Assembly (NCBI GenBank): GCA_949751835.1
Contig: CATKHK010000144.1
Coordinates: 1 to 60,160, forward strand
Source: Blepharisma japonicum
Taxonomy: Eukaryota > Ciliophora > Heterotrichea > Heterotrichida > Blepharismidae
DNA: 60,160 nt
Reading direction: 5' to 3'
The notes below the pieces were generated by a model. That model was not told the origin of the DNA. It was given only the letters and a program-made list of their open reading frames with translations, and ran no database searches. Shown in pieces: positions 49,385 to 60,000 of the stretch; position 1 is the first letter of the stretch; each line of letters opens with the position of its first letter. The position numbers and the translations under genes are program-made.

Positions 49385-49665
49385 TTAGATCAGTCTTCAA
49401 ATCAGCCAATCCTTTTACCTTTAATTGAAATCAATCCTACATTTTCAGTCATGGGATTTATAATCTCCTCTACATTTTTACCTTTGGCCGTGGTGTAAAG
49501 GAGCTTTATTTTCAGATTAAAATTATCTCATCTTATAAAATTTCCCTGCATAGCAAATCTCTTTCCAGAAATTGATGATGCAGCCCTCACAAATCAATTA
49601 GAATAATAGCAAGCATTTTGTCAGCTTATCCTTCTGTTGCCAAAGTTACTCCAGGATTATCAGTC

Positions 49666-50214
49666 GTAAAAGCTTTAACTTAATTATTTTTAATTCGAAT
49701 CTTATAGTGCAGGGTCCTATTTCCCATACAGACCTAAATTTTTCGATTGCCTAAGCACCCATTACTGCAACTCAATCAGTTTCTCAAGTTCTGAATAGGT
49801 TGCTTTCCTTGAGTCTTAGCTCTTTCAGGCTTTATCATACAATGTATTTAAAATCAAAATTCTAGCAAACTTTTAGCCCATAAGGGAAAAACGCATCCGA
49901 GGATAAAAAGTCCAAATATTAGGTTAATTGCCTGATGAATCTAATTTTGTACATAGATATTGTCTGACTACGCTTTCCAACATACAAATTGCCCGAGGAT
50001 GGCGCTATCTTGCGCAATCCTCGAGCAATTTGTATCACTTCATTTCATCTTAAGATGCAGCAAATTGCTCCTAAAGAAAATTTGGGTTGTGCTAAACATC
50101 ACCAGAGTTGCTTAACTTGAGCTAGTAAAATGCGATTCGGCAGATTTAAATTAGTGCTAGCGGCAAGCTGCTCTCCAGTCAGTTCGGAGCGAGACATTTT
50201 ATTAAATATTTGTC
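49666..50214. other. About 0.55-kb insertion inside BSP8
   Basis: BSP homology stops after CCAGGATTATCAGTC and resumes at GTCACAAAAGTCAGC, adjacent positions in BSP7. The inserted DNA has no match elsewhere in the window and no clear gene, but contains the long hairpin at 49982-50035. It may be a nonautonomous element; terminal repeats are not evident beyond the shared GTC. Confidence 0.5.
49982..50035. other. 54-nt long hairpin, 24-bp arms with two mismatches
   Basis: Left arm 49982-50005 starts ATACAAATTGC and ends GGCGC; right arm 50012-50035 starts GCGCAATCC and ends GCAATTTGTAT; loop TATCTT. I count 22 of 24 positions complementary. A third partial copy of the arm sequence (GCAAATTGCTCC) follows at about 50059. 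RNA from either strand would fold into a stable stem of small-RNA-precursor size. It is GC-richer than its surroundings. Confidence 0.8.
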
Positions 50215-51483
50215 ACAAAAGTCAGCGCATCTGAAATAAAAGCTATTGTAAAACTCCAGTAGCTTTATTGGAGTCTTGGATGTTAAACTTTTTCTATCTT
50301 ATCTTTTTTGAGCTCTCAGCTTTGGTTTCTTGATCTTTCAGCACCTTCTGAGTTTATTCAAACTTTTCATAAACAATTAATTTATTAATATCACTCATAC
50401 ATAAATTAAAATTGATATTACTAAGGTTATATTGATATTAATTCCTTCTTCAGAAGATTTCATTCTAAACACTGCAGTGATTATTTGACTTCTGCTCATG
50501 TTATCACTAAATCTGAAGTATCTCTTTGTTTCAACTGGCTTATGCTAGGGATTAGCTATACTTTTTCTGAATATTGCAACAAAATTGACTATCAATGTTT
50601 GAGCTTATCTTCGAAGTACCCATGACTTTATTACAGATGGAGCTGAGCAATATTATTCTACTTCACTTTCCTTTAATAAGTCTATACATAAGTCGCATTG
50701 CTAAAGTTTTGGCAAAGAATGTGGGCAAGAATCCTTTATGGCTGATTATGTAAGCTCATCGAGGAGAATATTGAATGATACTTTTTCTAATATAAACCTT
50801 TATTATAATTTTCTTTCTGATCATAAATATTCACTCAATACTTTTTCATCAATGATTTACAATCCAAGCAAAATCTGATTTTATTCTCAAACTTAATTGA
50901 CGCTTTAAGCTTAGGAAAATCAAAGCTAATCATCTGAACAATTCCAGCATGTAAAAGTGTTCCACAAAGAGTTTTCTTGCTAATGCATCTGCAAATTTCA
51001 CGAAATCTTATTCTGTAGCTAGAAATGCTTATGCCTCATGCCTTAATAATGATCTGATAAGCTGCATTACATATAAATAGCTAGCTCTGCGACGCAAGAG
51101 TATTGCTTACTCTTTTTGCATTTGCGTGAGTAATATAAAACTTCATATTGTAAAAGCTTGATAGTTTTAATGTCTATCTTTAAACATTTTTTAAAATCAT
51201 AAAAATTAAATTTTAAAAACAGGAGAATGGCTTGAAAGCAGGAATTACTTGAATTCGTTATTTCACTTCTTTAATAAATATCCAGTAGCACCTTCTTGAA
51301 TTAACTATAATACCTAAAATAAAAAATTAATAAAAACCGAATGTTAATTTTTGATAAAGTTAATTATTAGATTTCTTTATGACATTATTTATTAGTAAAG
51401 TAAGAAGTCAATATTTTAAATTTAGTTTTAAAATTTTATCTATTGATAGTACAATTGATATTTTGGAATAATTAATTATTTAG

Positions 51484-52108
51484 AATAAAAATATTAAAGG
51501 ATCTTTAAATCTTGATTTTAGTTTCAATAATATTTTTTAAGAAATTGGATATCAAAAAGAATTTATTGATGTTATAATCATTAAGATGCAGCAATTAAAA
51601 ATTTTGCTATAAGTAAAAATAAATATTCTGAGCTCTATTTACTCGGACTTGATCGATTTGACATCTAGGATATAGCATATTTTATAATTCAAAGAATTAG
51701 TTTATGACCAAAAATCGCCAATCCAAATTCCAAAGCTGATTCAGAATTATTGGATACAGCCAAACAAATAGAGTTAGAACTATATCGAGGAATATTAAAT
51801 TCAAATCATATGATTATTCTTTTTATGATAATGCTATATTTTTTATTTAGCATATTGAAACATCGTGAAATAATGATATTTAAATTTAGATAAAATTACT
51901 TAACTATTGAAAGGCTTGCAATTTTTCCTAATGAACAAAATATTTATTAATTTCATTGAAAGTTATGAAATTATCAAAATAAAATTTTTAAGCAGAGCAT
52001 TAGATATAAAAATCACTGCGCCAGGAGAGGTAATTTTAGCCCGAAGGCATTGTTATGAAATGATAGAAGTATCTCCTTGACATTGAATCAATTATAACTT
52101 GACCATCT
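51484..52108 (+). pseudogene. Possible WD-type coding remnant
   Basis: From about 51600 a frame of some 110 codons has a single TAG where a Trp would be expected: ISKNKYSELYLLGLDRFDI followed by TAG and DIAYF, much like the strand-W-strand pattern of WD40 blades (compare ISKCGKY...). A second frame (51929-52110) reads NKIFINFIESYEIIKIK and contains two TGAs. I cannot align it convincingly to the WDP family, so the assignment is tentative. Confidence 0.3.
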
Positions 52109-52319
52109 TTTTATAAACTAAAGGAAATGCAAACATTTTTATTATGGGACAACTTATTATCTCTAAATTATTGTATGAGATAAGAAAATTAATAAAATCT
52201 AATATTTTAATTAAAATTATTCAAAAATATCAGTGTCAAAATATTAATTCCTTGATATATGTTTTAATTAATTTAAAATTGAAGGCTTGAGTGTCAAAAT
52301 ATACTTTTTTATTTATTAG

Positions 52320-53200
52320 ATGTTGAAGAAAAAGCATAAGCAGACCATTCTCAGAGCCGCGAAGGATGAAGAGCTCCAAGTCCTGGGATTTGGCAGGGAA
52401 GGGTCTCGCTACGGCTATAGTACTCCCATCAACATTTTACCAAGAATGGATGATTCAGGATGTTTGGGATGAACATTGAAGTTTTATCTGTCAAAATATC
52501 TAGCTAAAAGTAACGAAGAATAGAAGCGCAACATGTACTGCTCGTTCGTAATAGCATTAGAAACGAATATAATGGATGGAGAAGTGCTCAGGAGTCTTAA
52601 ATTGCCATCAGGAATGTGGTGGTCACATTTGCAGATGAAGAATCATGGCTGAACATAAAGAAAAGAGGAAGACTAATAGTGCAGTATGAAGTGAAAAAAT
52701 ACATTGTGCCAGTGGGGCCTGTCTTTGGAGGGAGCAGTATTCAACTATGCAAGATATCGGATACAAATTATAATACCAGCAGGGATATCGATCGGCGATA
52801 TAATCTCTGAGCTTAACGAGTTATACAAGGTGGTCGAAGTGGCAGCAGATAATGAAGTTAATTTAGGTGAGGAAAATACATCGTGCACTTCAGTTCAAAC
52901 TCAAGGTACAGCTTTTATGAAGAATTCGGCTCATTGGAAAAGGCTATAGATTTAGTTGATGAAGTGACTGTGAAGGTCAGGAAGGTATAGCTTAAACACG
53001 GGCCTCCCTATACTGTGATACATGCAAGGAACTGGGTCATAATGCAAAGGGACATAAGGAAATAATGATCAGAAGAAGTGAGCGTAAAAGAAAAATTGAA
53101 GCTTCCAGGAGAAAAGAGAAGAAGAATAAGAAGAAGAAAAAATAAACAGATTGGCCAAAGAAGAGTCAAAGAATAGAATGTAGATTGATGAACAAGATAA
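52320..53200 (+). pseudogene. LINE ORF1-like region
   Basis: ATG 52320 opens MLKKKHKQTILRAAKDEELQ and runs to a TAG near 52524. Coding-like blocks continue in shifting frames: VVTFADEESWLNIKKRGRL (52616), FNYARYRIQIIIPAGISIGD (52740), then YCDTCKELGHNAKGH (about 53012-53056), a C-x2-C-x4-H-x4-H variant of the CCHC zinc knuckle found in Gag-like ORF1 proteins, followed by a Lys/Arg-rich tail. In retrotransposons such proteins bind the element RNA. Confidence 0.5.
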
Positions 53201-53439
53201 GCTAAATAATTTAGCATATGTAAAGGTAAATGGGAAGCGAATAGCTAAGGATGCCAGTGAAGTGGAGGAAGAAGAAAAGGAAAGCAATAACGAGAAGGAA
53301 GATGTGGCGGAGATTAAATTGATAAAACAATGAAGCAGGATAGATCTGGTAAACAGGGGATGCTATTGATCTGCCAAAATGGAGAACAATGACAGAAGCA
53401 GGATTTTCTAAAGCACAATATGAAAGGGAGATTGAAAAT

Positions 53440-53812
53440 AATAAATCACGCTAATATGCAGGGGCAGCAACTAAAGGGCAGCAGATAAGCGAATTTGTCA
53501 GGGAAATCAACTCTGATCTACTGGGACTTTGTGAGACGCATTGTGTGAATGAAAAAGAATTACCACAAATACACGGATACAGATGAGTGATGAGCCCAGG
53601 GACTGGACGAGGAGTTGGATAGGAATACTGATAAAGAAAGATGCTGAGATAGAGGTAGGCGAACTGCGTGTATTCTGGAAGGCAGGGCGATAGGGCTTGA
53701 AATTGGGGAATTTGTTCTGAAAGAGGCATATTCACAGGTGGAAGGAGGCGATGAAAAAGAAATAGAGTTTTTCTATGAGAGTATGCACTTCTACTCTTAC
53801 CCAAAAAATTAG
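53440..53812 (+). pseudogene. LINE endonuclease segment
   Basis: Reads QISEFVREINSDLLGLCETH, then IHGYRWVMSPGTGRGVG, and after a one-base shift GILIKKDAEIEVGELRVFW. The LxxxNxDLLGLxETH and GY...GVGILIKKD patterns are those of the exonuclease-endonuclease-phosphatase domain that nicks target DNA in LINEs; the Glu of CETH corresponds to the catalytic metal-binding Glu. It ends at FFYESMH, with the catalytic C-terminal part deleted. Confidence 0.7.
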
Positions 53813-53818
53813 GATCCA

Positions 53819-54118
53819 AAATGCAAGAGATTATAAGCCTGTAACACTGCTTAATTCGGCTTATAAAGTCCTAGATAAAATAGTAGCTAATAGGTTAACT
53901 CAAGCGATAACGAGCAACTGATAATGCACCCAGTGCAGGCTGGATTTATGGCACGTATGTCTACCTCTGATCAGATATTCAGGTTAGAAACAATAATAGA
54001 ACACTCTCGGCTCAAGAAGGAAGGGATTGTATGTGCATTTTTAGACATAAGTAAGGCTTTTGATATGGTAAGACACTCTGACCTGAAGCAAAGGGCTAGA
54101 ACACATGGTGCAGCCTAG
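53819..54118 (+). pseudogene. LINE reverse transcriptase segment
   Basis: DYKPVTLLNSAYKVLDKIVA and MHPVQAGFMARMSTSDQIF match RT fingers motifs 0-2 of LINEs, and VCAFLDISKAFDMVRHSDL carries motif A with its catalytic Asp (FLDISKAFD). A frameshift lies near 53920 and a TAG follows RTHGAA. Motif C (YxDD), thumb and the rest are absent. Confidence 0.85.
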
Positions 54119-54199
54119 GATCACTAATTAATTAGTAAAGAGCTCATAAGAGCTTTATTAGGTCTAGGCCTAATGTAATGATGATGAGTGTCAAAATAT

Positions 54200-54651
54200 G
54201 CTATTAATTTTAAATTTAATTATGTTTGAAAGCTTTCTTTTTAGCTCAGTAACAGAGACATTTATCATATATTTCCCAATATAAAAATATTTTGCTTTGA
54301 AATATACAGCAATAATAGCAGGGCTAGCCCGAGATAGCTTAATTATTAGCCCTTTTAATTTTTACAAGTGACCTTCAAAATCTAAATAGCCATCTTTATC
54401 TGCTATCGAAAGCCTTTTATAGCTTTTCAAAAATTAATTATAAAGCCTATAAGATTTTTTATTTAGCTATAATATTCAAATCTGCCTAAATACACTACAA
54501 CAATAGATTTAAATCGGAAAATTTCGATTTTTGTTTATGCACGTAAGGAACCTGTTCCATTTTTTACTCTATATACATGTTTTTCGTGAGGAGATCTATA
54601 TAGTAAAATTATGAGAACAAAAGTCGCTCCTGCCTATTAAAAGAAGATTGG
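54200..54651. other. Spacer, nothing recognised
   Basis: AT-rich sequence between the LINE remnant and the next coding-like region. No credible frame and no match within the window. Confidence 0.45.
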
Positions 54652-55234
54652 ATGAATAGAATGGTTTTTCAATATACAATTCTGATGGAAATAGAAAGAA
54701 AATCAAAAATGACGAATGCTGAATTTCTTCTAGTTCTTATACAAGGCTAAATTGAAATATCTGTTTGACAAAGACTCAGACTTGAGAAGCTTGCTAATAA
54801 AAGCTCATAAAGATAAGAAGCTTCCCTCTGAATATTGGCTAAAAATTATAAATATATTTTATTATTGAGGATTATCTTTTCATCTAGAATTTTTTCTGTT
54901 TTGGCTGGAGATCAAAAGGAAATTTTAGACTTTTAAGAAAGAAATTAATAGAAAAACCTTTAGCTAAGCTTTGGTATTTGGCAGAACCTGGCATCCTAAT
55001 GAAAAGTAAGTGGCGAATAAATTTAATTTTAATTAAGGTTAAAATTTTTTAAATATGGAAACAATAGGAAGGCTTATTCACACTGTTCTAAGTTGAAACT
55101 GCTGCAAAGATTAAGGTTTAAAATTCCTTAAAATTTATGGTGAAATAGGCTCTAGGGATGTTCAAGAAGAAATTATGAAAAAAATCGAAAATCTAAATTT
55201 AGAATTAGGAGAAGAAAAAATAATGCACTTTTAA
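54652..55234 (+). pseudogene. Unrecognised coding remnant in shifted frames
   Basis: Coding-like blocks on the plus strand follow each other with one-base shifts: MNRMVFQYTILMEIERKSK (54652), YLFDKDSDLRSLLIKAHKD and EYWLKIINIFYYWGLSF (about 54750-54940, TGA as Trp), then RLLRKKLIEKPLAKLWYLAE to a TAA at 55050-55052. A second frame at 55055-55234 (METIGRLIHTVLSWNCCKD) contains one TAA at 55112. I looked for 15- or 16-nt introns that would mend the shifts and found none with GT...AG. It converges on the minus-strand gene. Dead gene, or sequence errors in a live one. Confidence 0.35.
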
Positions 55235-55263
55235 TATCTTAGACGCTAAATTATAGCCATATT

Positions 55264-55953
55264 CTAAGGCGATATGCCCTTAAGTGAAAGATAAGCAGAC
55301 CTTATCACCGATTTAAGATCCTCAGCTGCTTGTTTATCATCAGAAGTCAAAATCTGATAGGCTTTGGTTAGCAAAGAACGCTCGCTCGTCCCACTTCTTA
55401 AATCGTCTTCAATTTGCGTTTTGATCTTCTTCATCTTATTAATATTTTCCCTTCTCTTCTCAGCTTTTTCCTTCTCTTTCAATTTCCTTTTGCCATATCT
55501 CACAGTTTTCATCAATTTGTACTTTTGCTCGCACTTTTCTGCCTCCTTTTCCTAACTCTTAATTACATTTAAGTAATAGTGAAACCGATCATTCAACAAA
55601 AAAAGCTTTGGATACCAAGTCAAAGCATAATCCACTACCCCAAAAGCATCTTTCTTATATTTCCCTTTTTGTGACGTGACGAGGGAACCTTCCTTAGACT
55701 TCACGAATTTAACTATTTCTTCGATGGGTGATGGACTGTGGTTTCGTAAGAAGTACATAACACAGCCAACTGCAGTGCTTTTGAACGCTAATAATCTTTT
55801 ATCCTCTTCTTCTCCTTGGCCTACTTGACTGTAATTATTCTCAATTTTTATAACTAGACAAGAAGATGCTGCTTGCGTGGCATAATCCTCTTGGTTTTCA
55901 CTTTCCCAAACATTTTCACTGTCTTTATCTTTTTGATGACTATTCTTTACCAT
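55264..55953 (-). CDS. Unrecognised 224-aa protein, one 15-nt intron
   Basis: complement(55264-55551, 55567-55953). ATG at 55951-55953; removing the 15-nt intron at 55552-55566 joins two frames that are in the same phase but separated by a TAG. Residues 1-50 are polar and acidic; about 55-128 form a compact, mixed helix-strand domain (SPIEEIVKFVKSKEGSLV ... FGVVDYALTWYPKLFLLN) that could be a winged helix, but I do not recognise the family; about 128-180 are a highly charged Lys/Glu helix, likely coiled coil; the last 40 are helical (LKSVIRSAYLSLKG). No signal peptide, so probably nuclear or cytosolic. It contains no TGA. It is the only ordinary-looking single-copy gene in the window. Confidence 0.72.
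55552..55566 (-). other. 15-nt spliceosomal intron
   Basis: On the coding strand the sequence is GTAATTAAGAGTTAG, exactly 15 nt with GT and AG ends, phase 0 (it occupies five codons). The TAG at its 3' end would terminate the protein after HYYLNVIKS if unspliced. Without it the frame continues HYYLN-EKEAEKCEQKY in an uninterrupted charged helix. 15- and 16-nt introns are known from heterotrich ciliates such as Stentor and Blepharisma. Confidence 0.75.
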
Positions 55954-56249
55954 TTTACATTATCTACAGTTACTCAATATTCAAAAGGAAATCTATTTGG
56001 AATTTTTATAAATTTATTTCGATTCTTATTATCAGAACATCTCGCTATTCATCTTATTAAACAAAAAAATGTATTATTCCTCCATAGATATATAGCTTGA
56101 TAGCATTTTAAACAATTTTTTGGAATAATTTTAGTCAGTGCTTTACCTTTTTTTTTTTTTAATATTTTCTGACAAAATTTCAAAAGCACAAATACTTACA
56201 AGATATAAATGAACGAAGAGAACAAAAAGATTGTAATGCTTTTAAAAGG

Positions 56250-57033
56250 ATTTTATTCGAGTTTCCTAATTTTTCAGAATCCGGGATTTTTTAATTACAA
56301 AATTATCATAAGACGTTGCATTTTCTATTTTTAAGCTATTTTTTATTTTTCCTTTAATTTATTATAGCTGCATAGGCTTCGTTTTGAATTCTAATGAGAT
56401 TTCTATTTGATTTTCTAAAATCTGACCATATTTCTTTGAAATTTTATGCCGACGACCTATTGAATTTCTTCGCCTCTTCGCTTTTTACTAAGATAATAAG
56501 TTCTTTATCATTCTTAAGCCTAGGAAAGGCTTATCTCTTCATTTTCTTTGTTAATCTTTAAGATTTACCATCAAGAATGACTACTCATGATTCCATGCCA
56601 ATAATTCGGGCTTTCAATTAGGAGGTTTTTGTGGTTATTTCTAGGCCCAACCTAAATCATCAACTTCTTAATTCAATAGCTTCTCATTGCTCTCTTCTCT
56701 CCCCATAGATCCTTCCCAATTCAGAATTTCAAAAATATTTCTTCTGAATTTAAATATAAAACATCAAAAACTCTTCCTTATTTCGATTTTTCTTCACCTT
56801 TTTCATAGGATCTTATCCCAAAAACATTCCCATACCTTCCGTCTGCTTCTCAAGGCCGGGAGCTTAAGTTTTGCCTCCGGCATCTTTATAATTATAGACT
56901 TGCTCGGAAAAAGTCCCTATATATACTGAAAGCTTAAAAAGGTCCTATATGCGCAAAAAAAAAAATCGTTAAAATTTTTTCCAAGAAAATTTTTTGTAAC
57001 GCATTTAAGCAAATTTGGATTTAAAACTCAAAA
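56250..57033 (+). promoter_or_regulatory. BSP upstream block, diverged (BSP9)
   Basis: From about 56560 the block follows the other three copies (CATGATTCCATGCCAATAATT; CCGGGAGCTTAAGTTTTGCC; CTCCGGCATCTTTATAATTA; CTATATATACTGAAAG at 56917-56932, about 115 nt before the ATG; poly-A run then TCGTTAAAATTTTTT). Upstream of 56560 the similarity is weak. Conservation rises toward the gene, which supports the proximal 150 nt as the functional part. Confidence 0.55.
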
Positions 57034-60000
57034 ATGAAAAGTCTTATAAGCTTTCTAGCCCTTATATGACTAGCTATTGGAGATCCTTCAAGAACTGCTA
57101 AAGATGGATACTTGGATCCTGGAAAAATCAGATGGTGGAAAGATAATTGGGCTCCTAATCCTATTGAGCTCTCTCAAACCAATTCTGGGACCACTGGTGT
57201 TACTGTCACTGTCCACTTTAGACCTCAAACATCTTTGCCAACAACTGGGAATATGGGATATGTTACTGTAACTGTGCCATCAACTTTCTCATCCACAACA
57301 AGCTATCCTTCAACTACTGCACAAGCAATTGTGGCAGACACTGATACTTCTTATTCATTTACTCTATCAACCTCATTACCTTCTGCAGGAGTTTATGGGC
57401 CTTTCCAAATCTTCACCAAAACCTCAACATCTGGACAAATCTACGATGCAAACTACGTTTTCGGTTGTGTCGCAGTTTCAGCCTCAGTTTCTTCTCCTTC
57501 TGCTAGCTCTTTGACAGTAAGTACAGTCACTTTAACCTCTACAACAGCAATTGTTGGCTCATCAGATGGACTTTACTTTACTTTTACAATTCCTGCAGGC
57601 ACTAATCTTTGGAAACACGATATTTTTGAAATTATCCCTGATAGTCGTTGGACTATGCCTTCGACCCCAACCTGCGCTTCTGTTGATATTACAAGTATTA
57701 CTAATAATATCAAAGGTCCTAAAACAGACAATAGCCTACCTTGTGCTGTTGCTCAATCTGGAGGGGCTAATGGAGGATACAGCACTGCTAAAGCAAGCTC
57801 AGCTTCTGCTACAAACAGTATTTATATATATGGACTTTCTCAAGATGTGATTATAAATTCAAGCTATCAAGTTAAGCTTCAAGTCTCCAGCTTTACTCTG
57901 CCTTCTTCAGCTGTCTCATCATCAAGTTTTACTTGGAATCTAAAAATATGGAGATGGGGAACTACTAATTTGCTTGCTAATTTTGCCGGATCTGGGCCAT
58001 TGACACCTGTAGCTGGGGCTATAACAGTAAACTCATGGGTTCCATATAATACTAATTTAGCTTCAACAGATATCCCGAATACTACAAACGCTTTTTATAT
58101 CTTTACTAAGCTTTCTTTGCAAACAGCTCATCCAATTACAACTGGATCAATTACTATTACCTTTAACAGCAATGTAGACATTAATACTGGCAAATGGTGG
58201 CAAGATGCTAAAGATGCAAGCGGGACAGGTAATACAGCCTTATGCTACTTGAATACCTACGCAAAAGGTGTGACCTGCACTGTAAGCACTACAGCCCAAT
58301 CAGCAACAATCACCTTTGGTGCTACAAGTTCTGGCCTTGCTGCTAATACAGCAATTTCAATTACCCTTTTAACGAAGATTAGCTCAGGAGCTAAGGTTAG
58401 TTCAGTAACAAGCAATGATGCAACTAGTGCAGCTAATGTTATTGATCAAAATACTTCAGGATACTCTTTTACTTTTAGCAGCTCAGCTACAACATCTTTG
58501 ACGTCAATGACTGATTTTCAGTTTTACGCAGCCAAAGGAACGGCGTGGACTAGTTCAGGTGCTGGAACAATCAAGTATAAAGATTCAAGTCTTTGGACAA
58601 CAGGTTTACAAATAGGAGGCAAACTAGTTGCTACTCAATACTTGATGTGGTCTGCGACACCATCAACAACCTGGGCAGCCAATTATGTTTTAACTGTAAG
58701 CTTATCTTTTTCAGGCTCAGGGGTTCAATTGACCCAACCCTATATTAAATCAACTGCATTGCTTTTAGATACTGCAACAACTGGCAGTGCTTCAAGCAAT
58801 CTTGCACTTAGTTCAAGTAGCGGTTCTACTTCTACAGGGCCAAAATCTGGAAGCCCCGGATCAATTACTGTTACAATATCTTCTAATTCAATTCCGGCAT
58901 CAACATATACTTATATCTTCGCATATGGAGATCCGTCAGATTCAGATACTAAAGTAACTGCTCTTCCATTCGTGACTTCGAATGTTGCAACTTTCTATGA
59001 GTGCTGGGCTAAAGCTTCGCCTCCGTCAGGAACTACAGCAGCCTCTGAATTTTCTAGCTACGTTTATTCAGTCGTTCCTGGATCAACAACAGACTCTAGC
59101 TTAACATATCAACCTTTATGCACAGATGCATATGCTGGAATTCCAATTTATGCTACTTTTCATGCTCTTACTCTTACATTTGACTTTACAGACTCAACCA
59201 ACCATTACAATCTTGATATTTCTTTTACAGGATCCTCAATCCCTGCTAACTTGGGTAGTGGCTTAGATAATGGAAGCAATTTCCCTGTAGCCTCAGCCAC
59301 CACTGGGTATACTCCAAGTGCCACAATTTCATCTAATATAGTGACTATTAATGGGCTTTCGTCTGTGAGTGCGGGTTCATCAGTTAATATGTGGCTTCCG
59401 AGTGGAAATACTGTAAGTTCAACTGGATCCCTGACTTTTTATTATCTAAAAGACGGAGCAGATCCTTCAATTAAGATGGTCTTATATACAAGTTCGGTTA
59501 CAAATTCTCTTACTACTAGTAGTGGAGTTGCATTATCCTCACCGTCACTTTCAAGCCCTACAAGTGCATCTTATACTGTAGGAGGTTCTTCTGCTACCAC
59601 TGCGAGCCTCAAAGTAGCAACATCAGATTCACCAGTCTCAATTGCTGATTATGTTGGAATTGCCTTGTCTCCGGGCTTTACTTTGCCAAGCAGCTATACA
59701 TTGATTTACGGAGGATCTATAACATTAACACCAGTTTATGGTATTTCTTCATCAAGTAGCACATTTAAAGGAGGGTTCGTTATTGGATTTATTCCAGCAT
59801 CAGCTTCAATGTCAATTACTGACACTGTCACTAATTTGGCTTTAAGTAGCTTAAATGCTCCATTAACTACTGGAGCAACTACAGATGCTAATACGGCGGC
59901 AAGTTTCGTTGTATATGCAACAGGCTCAATAGGAAGTGCATGCGCAGCTATAGGCTCAATTTCTAATATTAAGGTAAGTGCTGCTAAAATTACATCAGAT

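Larger units (their letters stand above)
49385..51310 (+). pseudogene. BSP8: heavily decayed C-terminal half of a surface-protein gene
   Basis: Nucleotide similarity to the last third of BSP7 can be followed in order: ACATTTTCAGTCATGGGATT (49440), TATCCTTCTGTTGCC ... CCAGGATTATCAGTC (to 49665), then after a 0.5 kb insertion GTCACAAAAGTCAGCGCATC (50213), AGAAGATTTCATTCTAAACACTGCAGTGATTATT (about 50450), TGGCTTATGCTAGGGATTAGC (50540), CATCGAGGAGAATATTGAATG (RRMLQ region, 50757) and TATCCAGTAGCACCTTCTTGAATT (51280). Many stops and shifts. It is the oldest-looking BSP copy here and follows the BSP7 unit in the same orientation. Confidence 0.75.
52288..54199 (+). mobile_element. Non-LTR retrotransposon (LINE) remnant with 15-bp direct repeats
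   Basis: TGAGTGTCAAAATAT occurs at 52288-52302 and again at 54185-54199, enclosing about 1.9 kb that contains, in order, an ORF1-like region with a zinc-knuckle-like motif, an AP-type endonuclease segment and a reverse transcriptase segment, all on the plus strand. The 3' end is a short ATGATGATGA run directly before the second repeat, like the microsatellite tails of some LINEs. The RT palm with its YxDD box and much of the endonuclease are missing, so it cannot be autonomous. TGA stands for Trp inside it (GYRWVMS), showing it is adapted to this host's code. Confidence 0.82.

Noticed and set aside
53451-53819. 122-aa minus-strand frame
   Set aside because: It is antisense to the recognisable LINE endonuclease segment.
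54740-54765. GTTCTTATACAAG as a 13-nt intron joining the 54652 and 54750 blocks
   Set aside because: Too short for the known class, and a further shift near 54940 has no GT at all to start an intron.
57077-57850. Short plus-strand frames such as MEILQELLKMDTWILEK near the start of each BSP gene
   Set aside because: They recur before BSP5, BSP7 and BSP9 only because they are another frame of the conserved BSP coding sequence.
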